From Diphasiastrum complanatum (Eukaryota; Streptophyta; Lycopodiopsida; Lycopodiales; Lycopodiaceae), in assembly GCA_029204225.1 (NCBI GenBank), contig CM055096.1:65198370-65262369 (forward strand): DNA of 64,000 nt, given 5' to 3'. The notes beneath the pieces are model-generated. The model saw only the letters and a program-made list of their open reading frames with translations. It had not been told where the DNA came from and ran no database searches. Both the position numbers and the translations under genes were made by a program. Shown in pieces: positions 21,459-33,774 of this stretch (positions within the stretch are counted from its first letter, which is position 1; each line of letters opens with the position of its first letter).

Positions 21459-21838
21459 TTGAAACAACCACCAATCAATGATTTTGTGTCATTTCATCCT
21501 ATTCTACACAACATAGAATCTTTCACTCGTGATATTTCTTCTACAGAACCTACAGGTACAACTATAGAAGCCGAGCAGCCGATATCACCTATCACCAGAC
21601 CAGACCAAGAACGGATATGGAGAAATTCAAGAAGAGACACCATTCCAATCTGGTCAAAGATCCTCATGATTCCAAAAAGGTCTTGAGAGGTACACACCTC
21701 AATCTTTCTAGACGTCATCTGAAGATCCAGAAACCCTAGCTGAAGCTATTAACTCTAAGGATGTTGTGAAGTGGAAAGAAGCAATGGAAAGTGAGTACAA
21801 CTCACTTTTGACGAACCAGACTATCGTAAATCAGAAGA
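21459..21838 (+). pseudogene. Copia fragment: integrase-RT linker
   Basis: Plus strand. MKQPPINDFVSFHPILHN (21459) leads to SSEDPETLAEAINSK and WKEAMESEYNSLLTNQTI (21722-21830), the region just before RT in copia Pol (EA..W..AM..E..SL). A stop at 21685 and loss of everything after about 21838 show it is a remnant. Its relation to the minus-strand copia at 22501-24000 is unclear; they face each other. Confidence 0.7.
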
Positions 21839-22312
21839 GAAATCAATATTTGCAGTGGAAGTGGTGAGTACGTGGTGTAGTGTGTGTGTGGATAAAAAAT
21901 GCAACAGTTACTAGCTAGAATTCAAAATGAATTGAATATTACAATGCTCAATTGAACAACAACCGTGGACTAAACTTGCACTTTGATAATTGTTTAAAAC
22001 GTGAGTACAAGAGCTTCAAGTTGGTGCAAATTAATAGGTCATGCAAAAACATCTTCAGCTAAGTTAGTTGATAATAATCTAAACTCGAATAATTAGAAGT
22101 AGATTTTTTATGAAGATTCTAGGATAATATCTTACAAAATATCTACAACTACCTTCTATTGCAGTTATATTACAACCGCCTCATTTGAGTTAATGCATGT
22201 ACAAGTGGGTGGTCGGACTGTATCGAAATTTACAAGGACTCGAGAAAATATACAAAGACTCAAAAATATACACTGACTTGAAAATTATAATGACTCAAAA
22301 AATTACGGATTT
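21839..22312. other. No gene recognised
   Basis: AT-rich, with a GTGTGTGTGT-like run near 21880. No coding signal. Confidence 0.5.
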
Positions 22313-22500
22313 TCCTAATCGATCCCATATCAAAAAATTCTGATTTTTGGGTATCGAAAAATCTCAGATTTTTCGAGTCGATACAATATTGAAAATTTTA
22401 ACTTTTGGATATAAAAAAATCTCAGATTTTTCGAGTCGATACAGTATAAAAAAATTCTAACTTTTGGATATCAAAAAATCTCAGGATTTTTTTGAGTCAA
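22313..22500. repeat. Three tandem units of about 59 bp with an internal palindrome
   Basis: Three diverged units, each with TTTTGG(G/A)TAT and then AAATCTCAG(G)ATTTTT-CGAG. The first contains a perfect 11-bp inverted repeat around one base: TCGAAAAATCT (22354-22364), C, AGATTTTTCGA (22366-22376). Later units keep it imperfectly. The repeats start next to the 3' end of copia RT on the minus strand. Confidence 0.8.
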
Positions 22501-23999
22501 CACATACTTCATGACTTTCATGAGAGCCTTCCAATGGACTGGACCTGGATTTGAAACTTAAATTGGTTGAGAGAGCTGATTGGGTATACAAGGTCGGATC
22601 GAGTGTAGAGCATAACATACATCAATGAATCGATTATGGAGTAAAATGGGTACTACTTCATTTCTTCCTTCTCTGACTTCTTTGACAGCTTCAAACCAAG
22701 GTTGAGTGGGAAGTGGGTCATTTTGCACTCGGCCATTCCATATTTCTTCAACACATTAGTGACGTATCTCTGCTGGCTGATGAAAATTTGCCTGCTGGAT
22801 CGAATTCAAAAAATGTGAATTTCGAGACAATAGTGAGTAGGACCCATATATGTCATCTTGTATTCCTATGCTAACATGTATTTGGTATCCTTCAACAAAT
22901 TCAGATTATTACTGAACAGTAAAGTATCATCAACATACAAAGTAATAATGATGAAAGAATTTGAGATAGACTTAAAATAAACATTTGAGTCTGCCGAGTT
23001 TGGAATGAAACCATTCTCAATTATAAATGTATTAATTTCATGAAACTAGACTCTTGGAGACTATTTCAGACCATATAGAGCTTTGTGAATTCTACGCACT
23101 AGGTGCTCTTTACCCTTTAGCTCATATTCTTCTGGCTGGGACATGTAGATCTCCTCTTCAATGGTGCCATTGAGAAATGCAGTTTGGACGTCCATTTGGT
23201 GGAACTTCGAGGTCGGCTACAGCTGCATAGGAAAGAAGTATACGAATTGAAACATGCTTAACCACCAGACTGAAGGTTTATGAATAATCCAAATGTGGAA
23301 TCTCGGAGAAGCCTTTGGCTAACAATCTGGTTGTGTATCGATTTATTTTCCCTTCAACATCATACTTCACTTTGAACAACCACTTGCATGAAATCGGATT
23401 TTGATCCTTTGGTAGCTTAGTTACAGTCCATGTTTGGTTCTCAATCAGATAATCGAATTCTGCATCCATGGCTACTTTCTATTGGTCAGCATCAGGGGTT
23501 GACATTGCCTCATGATCTGTATTTGGTTCCTGTACAAAATAACAGGCCGGATCATCCATGAATCGGGATGGAGGCTGTCTGGATGGACTCAATATTATGG
23601 ATTGAAGTTTGATCCTTTGATGTTCAATATGTTGAGGCTTTGACTGATTTTCAGAGTCAGTATCGATTTTTTTATTTTCAATCCCTGAGCTGTTTTCGAT
23701 ACTTATCAGAATTGATTTTTCGATCCTAGGATCAAATTTTGAATGTTTGATCCTTAGGTTGAATTTCTCTAGAGCTTTTCCCTTATGGTCAAAAAATTGG
23801 TCTTCCATGAATATGACATCCCTACTCGTGAAGACCTTTTGATTTTTAAAGTTGTAGAAATTGTATGCCTTGTGATCTGGAGAGTACCCAATCAAAATCA
23901 ATTTTTTGTTTTTGTCATCCAACTTCTTTCTCAGACCTTCAGGGATCTGAGCATAGGCAATGCATCCAAACACACGAATATGTTTGAGTGATGGTTTTG
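22501..23999 (-). pseudogene. Copia N: integrase C-terminus, linker and RT
   Basis: Minus strand. 23479-23999: EVWTGSKPSLKHIRVFGCIA, LILIGYSPDHKAYNFYNF, VFTSRDVIFMEDQFFDHKGK, a Ser/Glu/Lys-rich linker (open). 23278-23469: MDAEFDYLIENQTWTVTKLP and CKWLFKVKYDVEGKINRYTT. Then, with frameshifts: MDVQTAFLNGTIEEEIYM, KALYGLK (stop in place of Q), ISQQRYVTNVLKKYGMAEC, SLMYVMLYTRSDL and WKALMKVMKYV (to about 22510). The YxDD region is degraded. The integrase side is interrupted at 24000 by the 2.4-kb repeat. RNase H and the 3' LTR are absent. Confidence 0.85.
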
Positions 24000-26427
24000 A
24001 TCCAGTCCACACCTCAAAACCCGAAGAATGCAAAGTATGCAACTGACGTCTTTCAAAATTTGCAAAGAATGCAAGGAATGTGTTAAACTTCACCATTTAC
24101 ACGACTTCGAGTCATAGGACTGTTATATACATTGTACACATGTCGTTGTACATTATTTCACCACCAGGTACATAGTTTAAATTAAACTAGTCTTGTAGTT
24201 ATAAGATTAGCTAAATGATTTCTGTAATAAACAAGGATCTATATAAATACATATCCAGTCCACATTCATTCACGATGCAACAAAGCGGAAGATTAAGCAT
24301 CCAAAGTTATGTCCCTATTTTGGCTATAGCCATTCGTGTTGTTCATCTGACAAGGATTCAGTGTAATATGCAAGAAACACCTTCCATCTGTGCCTAACAT
24401 AGATATGTGTGTGTTGTGATTGTTTACACTCTTCGATTTACTTGTCTTAGCTCATTCACTCAGTCTGATCAGATCATGAACGTCTCTGACTCCTCAGAAT
24501 CTGATCAAACGACGGCTGTCTTTGATGCATGAAGAACAAGCACTATCATATGGCACTATCACTTTTATATACTGAAATTCATACTCAAACTGATAAAAAG
24601 TAATTCCGCACCCTATCAATCCTCTTCGGTGGACGTGCTCATAATTTATCTGTGCACACAATTATTTCATCGGTCCTGTCCAGAGAGGATGAGCTGTGAT
24701 TCTATTTGGCATTAACAATCTCTTGAGACTGTTCTTGTTGATAGTCAGTAGCAGCCCATCACGGGAGAGTTGAATCATACTCCATTTCTCTCTCTCCCCC
24801 TCCTACTTTGTTCTCCATCACAATTAACGTTGGTTGTTGTGACCATGAGCACCTACTAGGACAAGATACTCATTGTACAATAATAGCTCAAACACACAAA
24901 TATAATGGAGGATTGATGCATGCCACTAAATAGAAATGCACATCAATCTTGGGCAAGAGAGCAGTAGTTGAAATTTTTATTTTCTAGGACAATTTATCAT
25001 CCTTTGAGACAAAGTTTTTTTCTAATGTTATATAAACAATAAGAGTTTGATTTTTAATTTAAAAATGAACATTCTGAATATTGCCAACTGCATGCTCTAC
25101 ATTATAAAAAAATATGTTTTTTTAAAACTGTTCTTGGTGAACTGTCATTCTTGGTCAAACAAAAAACATCAACAAGGAAAAATGGAATAAAATAATCGAA
25201 AAAGTATTCATTATAGATTTCCCTCACCCTTATATACCCTAGTTTCGACACCCCATAACATGCTCATCTTGTGAGACGTTGAATAACAATTTGAGCCAAT
25301 CATGTCATGTTTCTAAACAACAACATAAAAGACAACCCAAGCGACTGTTGAGGTAGTTTAAGAGCATAACACTTGGAAACTTTGTGACTCCAACTAGGCA
25401 AGGGACATTAAATGAAGGAAATCTAGTAGTTATTGTTTCATATTAAAGCAATCATCATAAACTTGCTCATAATGGAAAAATAAAGAGCTTTCTTCACTTT
25501 GGCTAGATTATGTGTTGTATAGCTCAAATCCCTAACCTGTTGCCCATTCTATTCCTATTGTAGTTGAGAGCCATGTTATTATTGTTTATAAATAGTACCT
25601 ATAATTGAAAAATTTGATGATAGTCAGAGAGCACAAAATGCCAATATTCATGGAAGTCAAAGAATGATGGGTGAGAGAATCGAGGCATAGATATATATCT
25701 CTAGAAGGAGACACATTTCACTCCAAATGATACCCATAAAGTACCACCTACAAAGAGGTCACCAACAACTTTCATCCTCTCATAATGCGTGTGATAACAT
25801 GACACTCATGCTTCTATAATGACCATTTCAACAATGTTACAAAATTTTATATCATGATTTCGACCAAGGCTATCTTTTCACACATGATCTTTAGTATTAT
25901 GAGACGTGCACTTTCATTCTTGATTAGCACTTGGATTCTACACGACTTGATTAGGTTCTTCAACTATTGTGTAAACTTCACATATTCTCTTTTTCTAATT
26001 TACTTGCATGTTCTAAGCCATTTATTGTTGATATTGCCTTAATACTCGAGGTCTCTGCTCATAGCTTGGGATTATTTCATTATTAATGTAGTCTTCTACA
26101 ACAATTTTCATACCACGAGGGTTTACCACAATTGTTGATACCACTTGTTACTCATGGTTTCTAATAATAACTTGAGATTATTTAAAAGAGATACAAGGCC
26201 TTATACATAACTTTCTTCAAGATTGTTTTATTTTTCATATAGCAAACTTTTCCAATTTTGCTTCCTTTGTTATATTTGTCATTCTCTTGGGTTGCTGAAA
26301 ATATGCCTCTTATTTCTTGAGCATTCTTTTTTGTTTGTCCCTCTACACGTAAAAAGGTATACTCCTTTGGCATCTCACTCTTACTTTATGTCTGACTTGT
26401 ATGCAAGGCTGTCATATACAAATCAAG
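24000..26427 (-). repeat. 2.4-kb dispersed repeat, inverted copy 1
   Basis: Matches 48711-51258 in reverse complement along its whole length, with indels. Its inner edge carries a bit of copia integrase (HSSGFEVWTG), which the other copy also carries, so the repeat plus copia junction moved as one block. No long ORF. In minus orientation a TATA-like TATTTATA lies near 24245. I cannot assign it to a known class; a solo LTR, non-autonomous element or intergenic DNA are all possible. Confidence 0.75.
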
Positions 26428-27539
26428 TGTTGGAATTTAATCTAACTCCTACTCATCCCAACAGCCCTCCTTCGTTTTCCAAAGATTTACTCTCTCAAAT
26501 GTAACCTGTAGTAAACAGTTTGCATTTTTTGTCACTACAGTCTGTTTTTTTTTCCCAGCCAGAAAAAAAAGGAATGCAAAAAATCCGACACTGTGTTTTT
26601 ACATGGGATTTTTGACAGGCGACAATTAGGGCGAAAACTGTGAAACTTGTCCTACAAAAGCCGAAGGTGTCCTACAAGTAAAGACAGAATCTTGAAGGTG
26701 TCGCCGAATGTGTCTTACAAATCTCGGAGGCTGCTCTCAAGTAAAGGCAAAGGCCAAAAGGCCAAAGGGTGTCGTATTTCTAGTTTGTAGAAATTCACGC
26801 TCCATTTTACTATCAGACCAGAAAACCTTCACGCTTGATCAACGATCCAATTCCCTGATCACTTTGATAGCTGTTATCAATCTTGTAATTGTAAAGTTAA
26901 GTTAGTACAAAATTTTCAGCTAATATATATATACATGTAATTGAGCGATTGAAATAGGTGAGATAAGGTAGCAAGTCAGGTCAGATAGCATAGATTGCAA
27001 TCTTACCAGTAGTTGACTCCTTAGAGTTAGTGATTATAGAGAGAGAGAGAGAGAGAGAATTCAGAACTTTAGCAATTATTCTTGGATCTGTAAGTAGGAT
27101 TACGCGCTTATCAACACAATTGTATTGTGGTCCGATTGTTGTTTTTACAACCTTTCATTATACAACTTGTTCTACTTCTTTGCATTCTTGTTGAATGATA
27201 ACTCTCACTCCCTTTTACACAAACACCATTATCAGAAAATTGTATGGCTGTCTATGACGCCTAAATTGATTTTACATTCTCTTAATATCAGGTTATCAAT
27301 ATTAGAGAATTGCATGGCTGTCTCAGATGCCTAATTGTTTTTGCAATCTTTCTCTCACGGCAGTCTATGACTCCTACACTAATAATCTGATTTCACACAT
27401 AAAGAACTGCTTGTAACTCCATTCTCCCAGTAATCCACGATCCTGGTTATAACAATTTGTTTTTTTTCTTCTAGCAGTGGTATTAGTGCTGATATATATT
27501 TTTGACCATAGAGTGATGTCAGTGCTTCCTGCCACCACA
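26428..27539 (+). repeat. Probable 5' LTR of copia F
   Basis: Inferred from the primer binding site at 27544. The right end reads GCCACCACA four bases before the site. The left end is not fixed; TGTAACCTG near 26500 is one candidate. It has AT-rich parts, a GA microsatellite and no coding content. Confidence 0.5.
27039..27058. repeat. GA microsatellite
   Basis: About ten GA units within the probable copia F LTR. Confidence 0.9.
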
Positions 27540-27543
27540 GAAG

Positions 27544-27555
27544 TGGTATCAGAGC
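27544..27555 (+). other. Primer binding site of copia F (tRNA-iMet)
   Basis: TGGTATCAGAGC, perfect plant copia primer site, about 96 bases upstream of the gag ATG. Confidence 0.9.
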
Positions 27556-27650
27556 CAAGGTTCATTGGATTACTAGAGTCTAGGACTTATTCTAACCCTA
27601 TAGAACTGTTCTTTCTGTTTGTGTCTCATCTTTGCTACACGATCACTATG

Positions 27651-28908
27651 GAAGGTTCAAACTTAGAAATCTGCTTGATCAAGAAATTCAACGAAGATGA
27701 CTTCCACATGTGGAAGTTCAAGATGAGAATGATCATGATCGAAAAAGAGCTATGGGGGTACATAAATGATTCAATACCCAAGCCAGATGGACCTGAATTG
27801 CTTCCAGCATGGGAAACAAAGGATGGCAAACACTTGTCATTGTATCCCTGAATCTGAAAGACACTCAGATTGCTCACATGTCCAACAACACCACCTCCAT
27901 AGAAGCGTGGGGTATCCTTACAAGCATCTACGAGACCTCAGATGTGTCCACTCGTCTATTCTTGAGGAAGAAGATGCTGACACTCAGAATGATGAAGGCA
28001 CCTTAGTAAGAGACCATCTGAATGAGTTCAAATAGTTGCTAAACCAACTGGCTGCAATAGGATCACCTATATCAGAAGAAGACTCTACCATGTCTTTTCT
28101 AGCCAGTCTTCCATCCTCCTATGACAATTTAGTGTTGCTTCTTAGCAACACTCCTGCGATGTCTCTACAAAAATTGACAGCAAGTCTGTTGCAGTAAGAA
28201 GTAAGGAGGAAGAGCTTGTCCACATCAATGAGGAAGAAGTTGGACCTAGTAAGTTGTAAGAAGATCTTCATCAACTACTCGACGTTGCATAAAGCATATC
28301 GCGTCTATGATGTTGATTCAGGTCAGATCTCAATCAGCCATGATATTGTGTTTCTTGAAGACAAGTATCACGATTTTAAGCAGAAGCAGTCGATGCAAGA
28401 GTACGCCACAACAGCTCCACTATCCATCGTTAGGCAATGACCTATGACTGTTCAAATAAAGGAGTTTGTCCCAATAGCTCCGCTTACCATCGATGGGCCC
28501 AGACCCACGACTATTTAGCCACAAGATGCTACGATCCTAGTCATTCACCAAGGAGAATTATCCACTGAAGCACCTGCAGTTCGAAGGTCTGCAAGACAAC
28601 GACAACAACCTGATCGTTTTGTCCCTCAGAAGTTCATCAGCCACGATGAACCTGCCACAGTTCGAGAAGCTCTGTCAATGCCCAATGCAGACAATTGGAA
28701 GGCTACTATGGATGCTAAGTATTAGTCTCTAATGAAGAACAAGACCTGGAGTCTTGTAAATCCTCCTACTGGTGTAGAACCAATTGACTCCAAGTGGATC
28801 TTTAAGCTGAAGCTTAAGCTAGATGGATCCATATCCAAATGGAAAGCTAGATTGGTGGTAAAAGGCTTTGAACAAGTATATGGGATAGACTACATTGAGA
28901 CCTTTAGA
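27651..28908 (+). pseudogene. Copia F: gag fused to integrase C-terminus and RT start
   Basis: Gag begins at 27651: NLEICLIKKFNEDDFHMWKF, MRMIMIEKELWGYINDSI, then after a frameshift SNNTTSIEAWGILTSIYE and LFLRKKMLTLRMMK. Near 28200 it jumps to the integrase C-terminus (INYSTLHKAYRVYDVDSGQI, SHDIVFLEDKYHDF), so the knuckle, protease and integrase core are deleted. The linker (RSARQRQQPDRFVPQ) and RT start (DSKWIFKLKLKLDGSISKWK, KGFEQVYGIDYIETF) follow. At about 28909 it switches to a different copia's RT, inside the inverted segment. Not functional. Confidence 0.85.
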
Positions 28909-30041
28909 TCATCATTATTTTGCTTTATGTTGATGATATTATTATTACGGGAAGTAATGAGTAGCAGATTGATGTTGTAATACTTTATCTTGGTATGGTT
29001 TTTGAAACCTCAAATTTAGGCCTATTGCATTTTTATCTTGGTCTTGAATTTGCACAAGAAGGGGTTGGAATTTTCATCTCTCAAGAACGCTACATTGGGC
29101 AGATTTTGAAGTGATTCAAGATGGAAGATTGCAAGCCGGTTGCTATACTTATGGAGACAGGCCTGAAATTAAGTACTCAAGATGATAGTGAACCATTTGA
29201 TCCTACTTTTTTGATAGGTATGTCTTCAACAATTTCTCTAGGATGGACTCTCGTTTGATCAGCTAGGTTGATGGCAAAAGCGACAGGCTTTAGCTTGTTA
29301 AGTCTCCATTTTGCACATAGCTTGGTTGAAATCAGTTTAACTCTTGAACCTCCATCAATCATGGTTGCTTCTTTACCAAACTGTCTATGTTGTATCGGCA
29401 GGGTGATGTTTTTTTGCTCACTTTTTCAGGCTATCCCTACATTGAGTACTTCGTTCGTGTCTTCAAACCTGACACAAAAAAGTGGCTTCTGATGAACTTG
29501 TGGTTCCATTTGAGTCAATATTTCTGCTAATACTTCTTTTGCTTTAGGTACCAGCTTAAGAAATTCTTCCCGTGTAATATCCATCTTACTAGACATATTT
29601 ACAATCATTCCTGTTTGCGGTGCTTTAGGTTCCGTCATCTTGAAAGGTTCTTCATGATGGTGCAACTATGTATTAGCATTTGTTCTTGGATTTGCTTGTG
29701 GCATAGATGGAGAATGGACTTTGGTTGCTACTTTAACGGCTTTTTGGGCTTCTTCTTCTTGCAACTACTTACTCCACTGTCTCATATCTTGATATCTTTT
29801 CTTTTCTTCTTTGAGATTCAGATACACCCCTAATGCAGTAGGTATGTTTGTAGTTGGTGCATATTTAGTAGGTATTGGATCAACTAGAAGTTCTTTCTGT
29901 TTCTGAGCTATGGTAACAACCATCAAATGTGCAGTTGGTTCAAGTTAAACTACTGGTCTTTTCTTGATTGTAATCATATTCACTGGAACAATAATCGGTG
30001 GTGGTTTGAGTGTTGCAGTAAATTCTTTATAACAGTGTCCA
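28909..30041 (-). repeat. Inverted copy of the Ty3 C / copia M junction (matches 2715-3842)
   Basis: Read on the minus strand from 30041: degraded second knuckle pair, HHHEEPFKMTEPKAPQ, the DITREEFLKLVPKAKEVLAE helix, IDGGSRVKLISTKLCAKWRL (the DGG site), then at about 29220 the switch into copia RT in the opposite sense (plus strand: FCFMLMILL frame, LLHFYLGLEF, ISQERYIGQILK). The Ty3-copia junction falls at the same place as at 3540. Stops in both parts. The left edge fuses to copia F RT and the right edge to the second Ty3 A copy, head to head inside the knuckle region. Confidence 0.85.
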
Positions 30042-30046
30042 TTTCT

Positions 30047-32152
30047 AAGAAATTAGGGCTTCTACAGATGCGACGAAGGACACAAAATTGCGGAATGTCC
30101 CTACAAGGGACAATACACATCTTTCTGTCGAGAATGTGGTTATGGACACTGTCACAAGAATTGTCCATTTAAATTGGAACCAGTGCACCTCTTAACTTCA
30201 TTGCAATACAGCAACCAGCAGTTCCAACAGGGATGCCATCGGAGGGACACCAATTCCACGCTCCTGTGTTAGCTGTTACGTGAGCAAAGAAGAGGAAGGA
30301 AGTGGCTCCCTCACCACCACCCTCGGTCACTGACGACCAACCCTCAACTTCAGCACCATATCCGAATGTGGTGGAAGAAAGAAGGCAGTACCAAAAAATA
30401 AGACACTAGGTATAGAAAGCACAAGCGGAGGAAAAAGAGCCAGAAAAGGACCATCCCATGGAACCTCCAGTTGGCGTCGAATGAGAACTGCAAGTGGGTC
30501 ACCACTGCGCACTGATCAGAATAATCGGTTGCACCAACATGAACCACCTTTTCACATGGTGGAGCTCGAGGAACCATGCACTGAAAATCTCACACTTTTA
30601 CTATCAAGTCGTCTTAGTTTACCACTCGAAGAACTGTTGCGGATTGTACCACAAGCGAAAAGTCTTCTAGCTGAATGGGCCAAAGCGAATGAGGCGCCAG
30701 TAGCGCCTGAGCCCATATATTGTATGGGCTATGAAGGAACAAGTAACGTCCTCCACATCAGAGCAGCATGAGAAAGTGAGGAACACAACGTCACTTTGCC
30801 AATCAAACACAAGAGATACAAGGACGAGGCAACAGTGGTAGATGGAGAATCGGGTGTCAATTTGATCTCCACCACTTTGTATGAAAAATGGGGTGTGCAA
30901 GGGTTGAAGCCAGCAAGATTCGCCATCAAGCTAGGAGATCAATACTGTGTGAAACCAAAAGGTGGAGTTGTCAATATCCCTGTAAAAATAGCAAGCATGT
31001 AGTTTGTGATTACTTTTGTAGTCATGGATATACCTGAATCTCCATCTGCATACCATGTTTTACTGGGAAGACCATGGTTGAGGACTGCGCAAGTAGTACA
31101 CAACTGGGGTACGGGAAAACTCACCTTCAGGAATAGAGAATAGGCTGTAAAGGTTGATCCAACCACATGGGCGGTGAAACTTATTGCACCCAAGGCTGAT
31201 GACAGATCATCTACGACAGATCACACGATTTATCGCACAAGGCCAGCCAAGGGAGGTCACTATGATACAGAGATGGATGTTGTAAGATGGATGGATGCAT
31301 TAGCAACTATTGACTGCCGAACATGTCAATATGAATCAGATCTGGAAGCCAGTACATCTTCACCCAAATGTTACACTATGGACACACCAATCACATTTGG
31401 GGTGAATATGATAAACGTAGCATGGCTATCAACGGAACCTATTGAGAATCCAATGGATGATGATCTAGTCCCTTGGCAACATGCTCTAACTTATAATAAG
31501 GAAATTGAGCTGACTGATGAGCAGGTCCTACACCACATGGACCCAGATCAATATGGAACCAAGAAAGTAGTAGCTCAACCACCGCAAAAGTATGTTATGG
31601 CAAAAGTCCCAAGGATCGATCCACCCAAGGCACCTGCGAATAAGAAGAATTAGTTATACCAACGCTACAACCAGGTGATCCGATGGAGTGATCTACCCGA
31701 AGAGGCGTTAGCTACAGTGGATATTGATATTCACAACCATGAGGTGAATGTCATAACAGTCCCGATGAGAGAAAACAAGAATGAACCCACCAAAATGACA
31801 AAAAAAGAGCAAGGCAAAAAGAAGGTGTTGGATTCCTTGAAGTCAATCAAGATAGACTCAGATACAACGCCATCTTCTACATAGGTGATCGAAAATTAGA
31901 AAATGACCAGTCGGGCTAAGATCAATATGATGAAGGAGGAATCTTAACGAGCACCAGTTCACAAGATGCCTGATACTTTCAAGATTTATACCTTGGATGA
32001 CATGATAATCATGATGTCGCAAGCCCAGAGATAACCTGATCAAAGTCAGGCACCAGTAGAACAAGTCTTCGAGGGACCTGCACGAACATAGTCGATGAAT
32101 CTTGCCGAGCCAGGTGAAGAAGAAAAGATAGTGCATGTGGGAGAGCAGTTAA
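30047..32152 (+). pseudogene. Ty3 gag-protease-linker, second copy
   Basis: Same content as 9983-12088: second knuckle pair (CDEGHKIAEC and CRECGYGHCHKNC, here without the stop of copy one), protease VDGESGVNLIS, LGRPWL, then the conserved linker. Two extra stops relative to copy one: after NVLHIRAA (about 30770) and at about 31141. The capsid and first knuckle pair are absent because the copy begins at 30047. Confidence 0.85.
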
Positions 32153-33774
32153 AAGAACTTGATTAGTGTGGAAAAGTTGCTTGATAATGGTTGTAATATA
32201 AAGTTCACCTCCAATACTTGTTCTATCAAGAGAAAAGATGAGATCCTTGCTGATGGAACTAGATGTGGTGGAATTTTTCAGTTGAATTCTTATGAGAATG
32301 CAAATCTTTGTGAAGTTGCTTTGTTATCTAAGGGGGAGTTGTGGCATAGAAGGTTGGGCATCCTAACTTTAAATCTATGTCTTCTATGGTCAAGAGAGTG
32401 AAGGCTATTGGTCTTCCAAAATCTCTTTCCAAAGATTTCAAGCCTTGTGAGGCTTGTGCTATTGCAAAATCACATTGAAAGCCATATCAGAAGTCTTTTA
32501 TCAAGACTACTCATCCTTTGGAGCTTATACACTTGGATGTACATTTTTCCTCTTCTAAAAATATTGGTGGTGCAACATGTTTTGTCACCTTTATTGATTA
32601 CTTTACTAGATATACTTGGTTGTATCTACTTTCTTCAAAAGCTATGATAGTTGATCACTTTCTATTCTTCAAAGCTTATGTTGAGAAATAGTTTTCCTTC
32701 AAAGTTAAAGCTTTAAGATGTGATAGAGGAGGTGAATACATCTCCAACAAGTTTCATGAATACTGTGAAGGTGAAGGAATAAAGAGAGAGTTTTCTTGTG
32801 CTTATTCTCCATCTCAAAATGGAGTTGTTGAGAAAAGAAAACCAATTTTTATGTGAATGTAGTAAAGCAATTCGAGTTGAAGCTTCTTTTCCTATTGAAT
32901 AGTAGGGAGAAGCTATAAATTGTGCAATAGATTACCTCACAATGCACTCGCTGGAAAATCACCTTTTGAAGTCTTGTTTAAGAAGAAATCTAAGGTAGAT
33001 CACCTTAGAGTTTTTGGTTGTGCTTGCTTTGTTTATGTGACCTTGGAAATAAGGGCCCACAAGACATGGGAGCTTGTGGATCTTCCATCCAACAAGCACC
33101 CCATTGGTTGCAAGTGGGTTTTTCGAGTCAAGTATAATCAAGATGGCACAATCAACAAGTACAAGGCTAGACTTTTTTCTAATGGTTTTGCTCAAGTTTA
33201 TGGACTTGATTATGAGGAGACTTTTGCTCCAGTTGCAAAGATGGTATCAATTAGAATCATAATTTCTGTTGCTTGTTTTTTCAATTGGCAAGTTCTTCAA
33301 CTAGATGTCTCTAATGCATTTCTAACTGGATATCTAGAAGAAGAAATTTATATGGATCAGCCTATTGTGTTCATCCATGACAAAGACAAAGTTTGCTTGC
33401 TCTTCAAAAGTTTATATGGACTAAAGCAAGCTCCAAGGTCATGGTATTCTCGACTTAACACCTTTCTTGAGTCACTAGGATTTAATCTTAGTAACTATGA
33501 TCCTTCCTTATATGTCAAGTTTTTTGATAAAGATATTGTCATCCTTCTTATTTATGTTGATGATATCATTCTGACAAGAAGTTGTCTCAAGTTAGTTGAG
33601 GAAACCAAGATTGCAATTGGAAAAGAGTTCAAGATGCAAGATCTTGGAAAAATTCACTACAAACTAGGATTAGAGATTGAATTTCTTAAAGATAAAGCTT
33701 TTGTATGTCAATCCAAGTATGCTCTTTCAATGTTAAAAAAGTTCAATATGTTAGATTGTAAGAGTATAGAAACT
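32153..33774 (+). pseudogene. Copia-1 integrase-RT fragment, second copy
   Basis: Same copia fragment as 12089-13600 but with 110 bp more (32909-33018), which encode NRLPHNALAGKSPFEVLFKK and DHLRVFGCACFVYVT, so the integrase C-terminus is restored relative to copy one. RT is open from 32920: CKWVFRVKYNQDGTINKYKA, QLDVSNAFLTGYLEEEIYMD and YVDDIIL. It ends at KSIET, where ...AACT joins Ty3 linker sequence GCCGAACATG. Upstream integrase stops remain. Confidence 0.88.

Larger units (their letters stand above)
30047..33774 (+). repeat. Second copy of the Ty3-copia chimera (direct repeat of 9983-13600)
   Basis: Offset is 20064 bp up to 32908 and 20174 bp after 33019, the difference being the 110-bp deletion in the first copy. 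I read roughly two dozen substitutions in 3.6 kb (about 99% identity), mostly transitions. Both copies carry the Ty3/copia junction at the same base (12088 / 32152). The copies end differently: the first runs on into copia RNase H, this one switches to Ty3 at 33774. Confidence 0.9.

Noticed and set aside
22313-22500. CRISPR-like array
   Set aside because: The units are contiguous and diverged with no unique spacers, in plant nuclear DNA full of retrotransposons.
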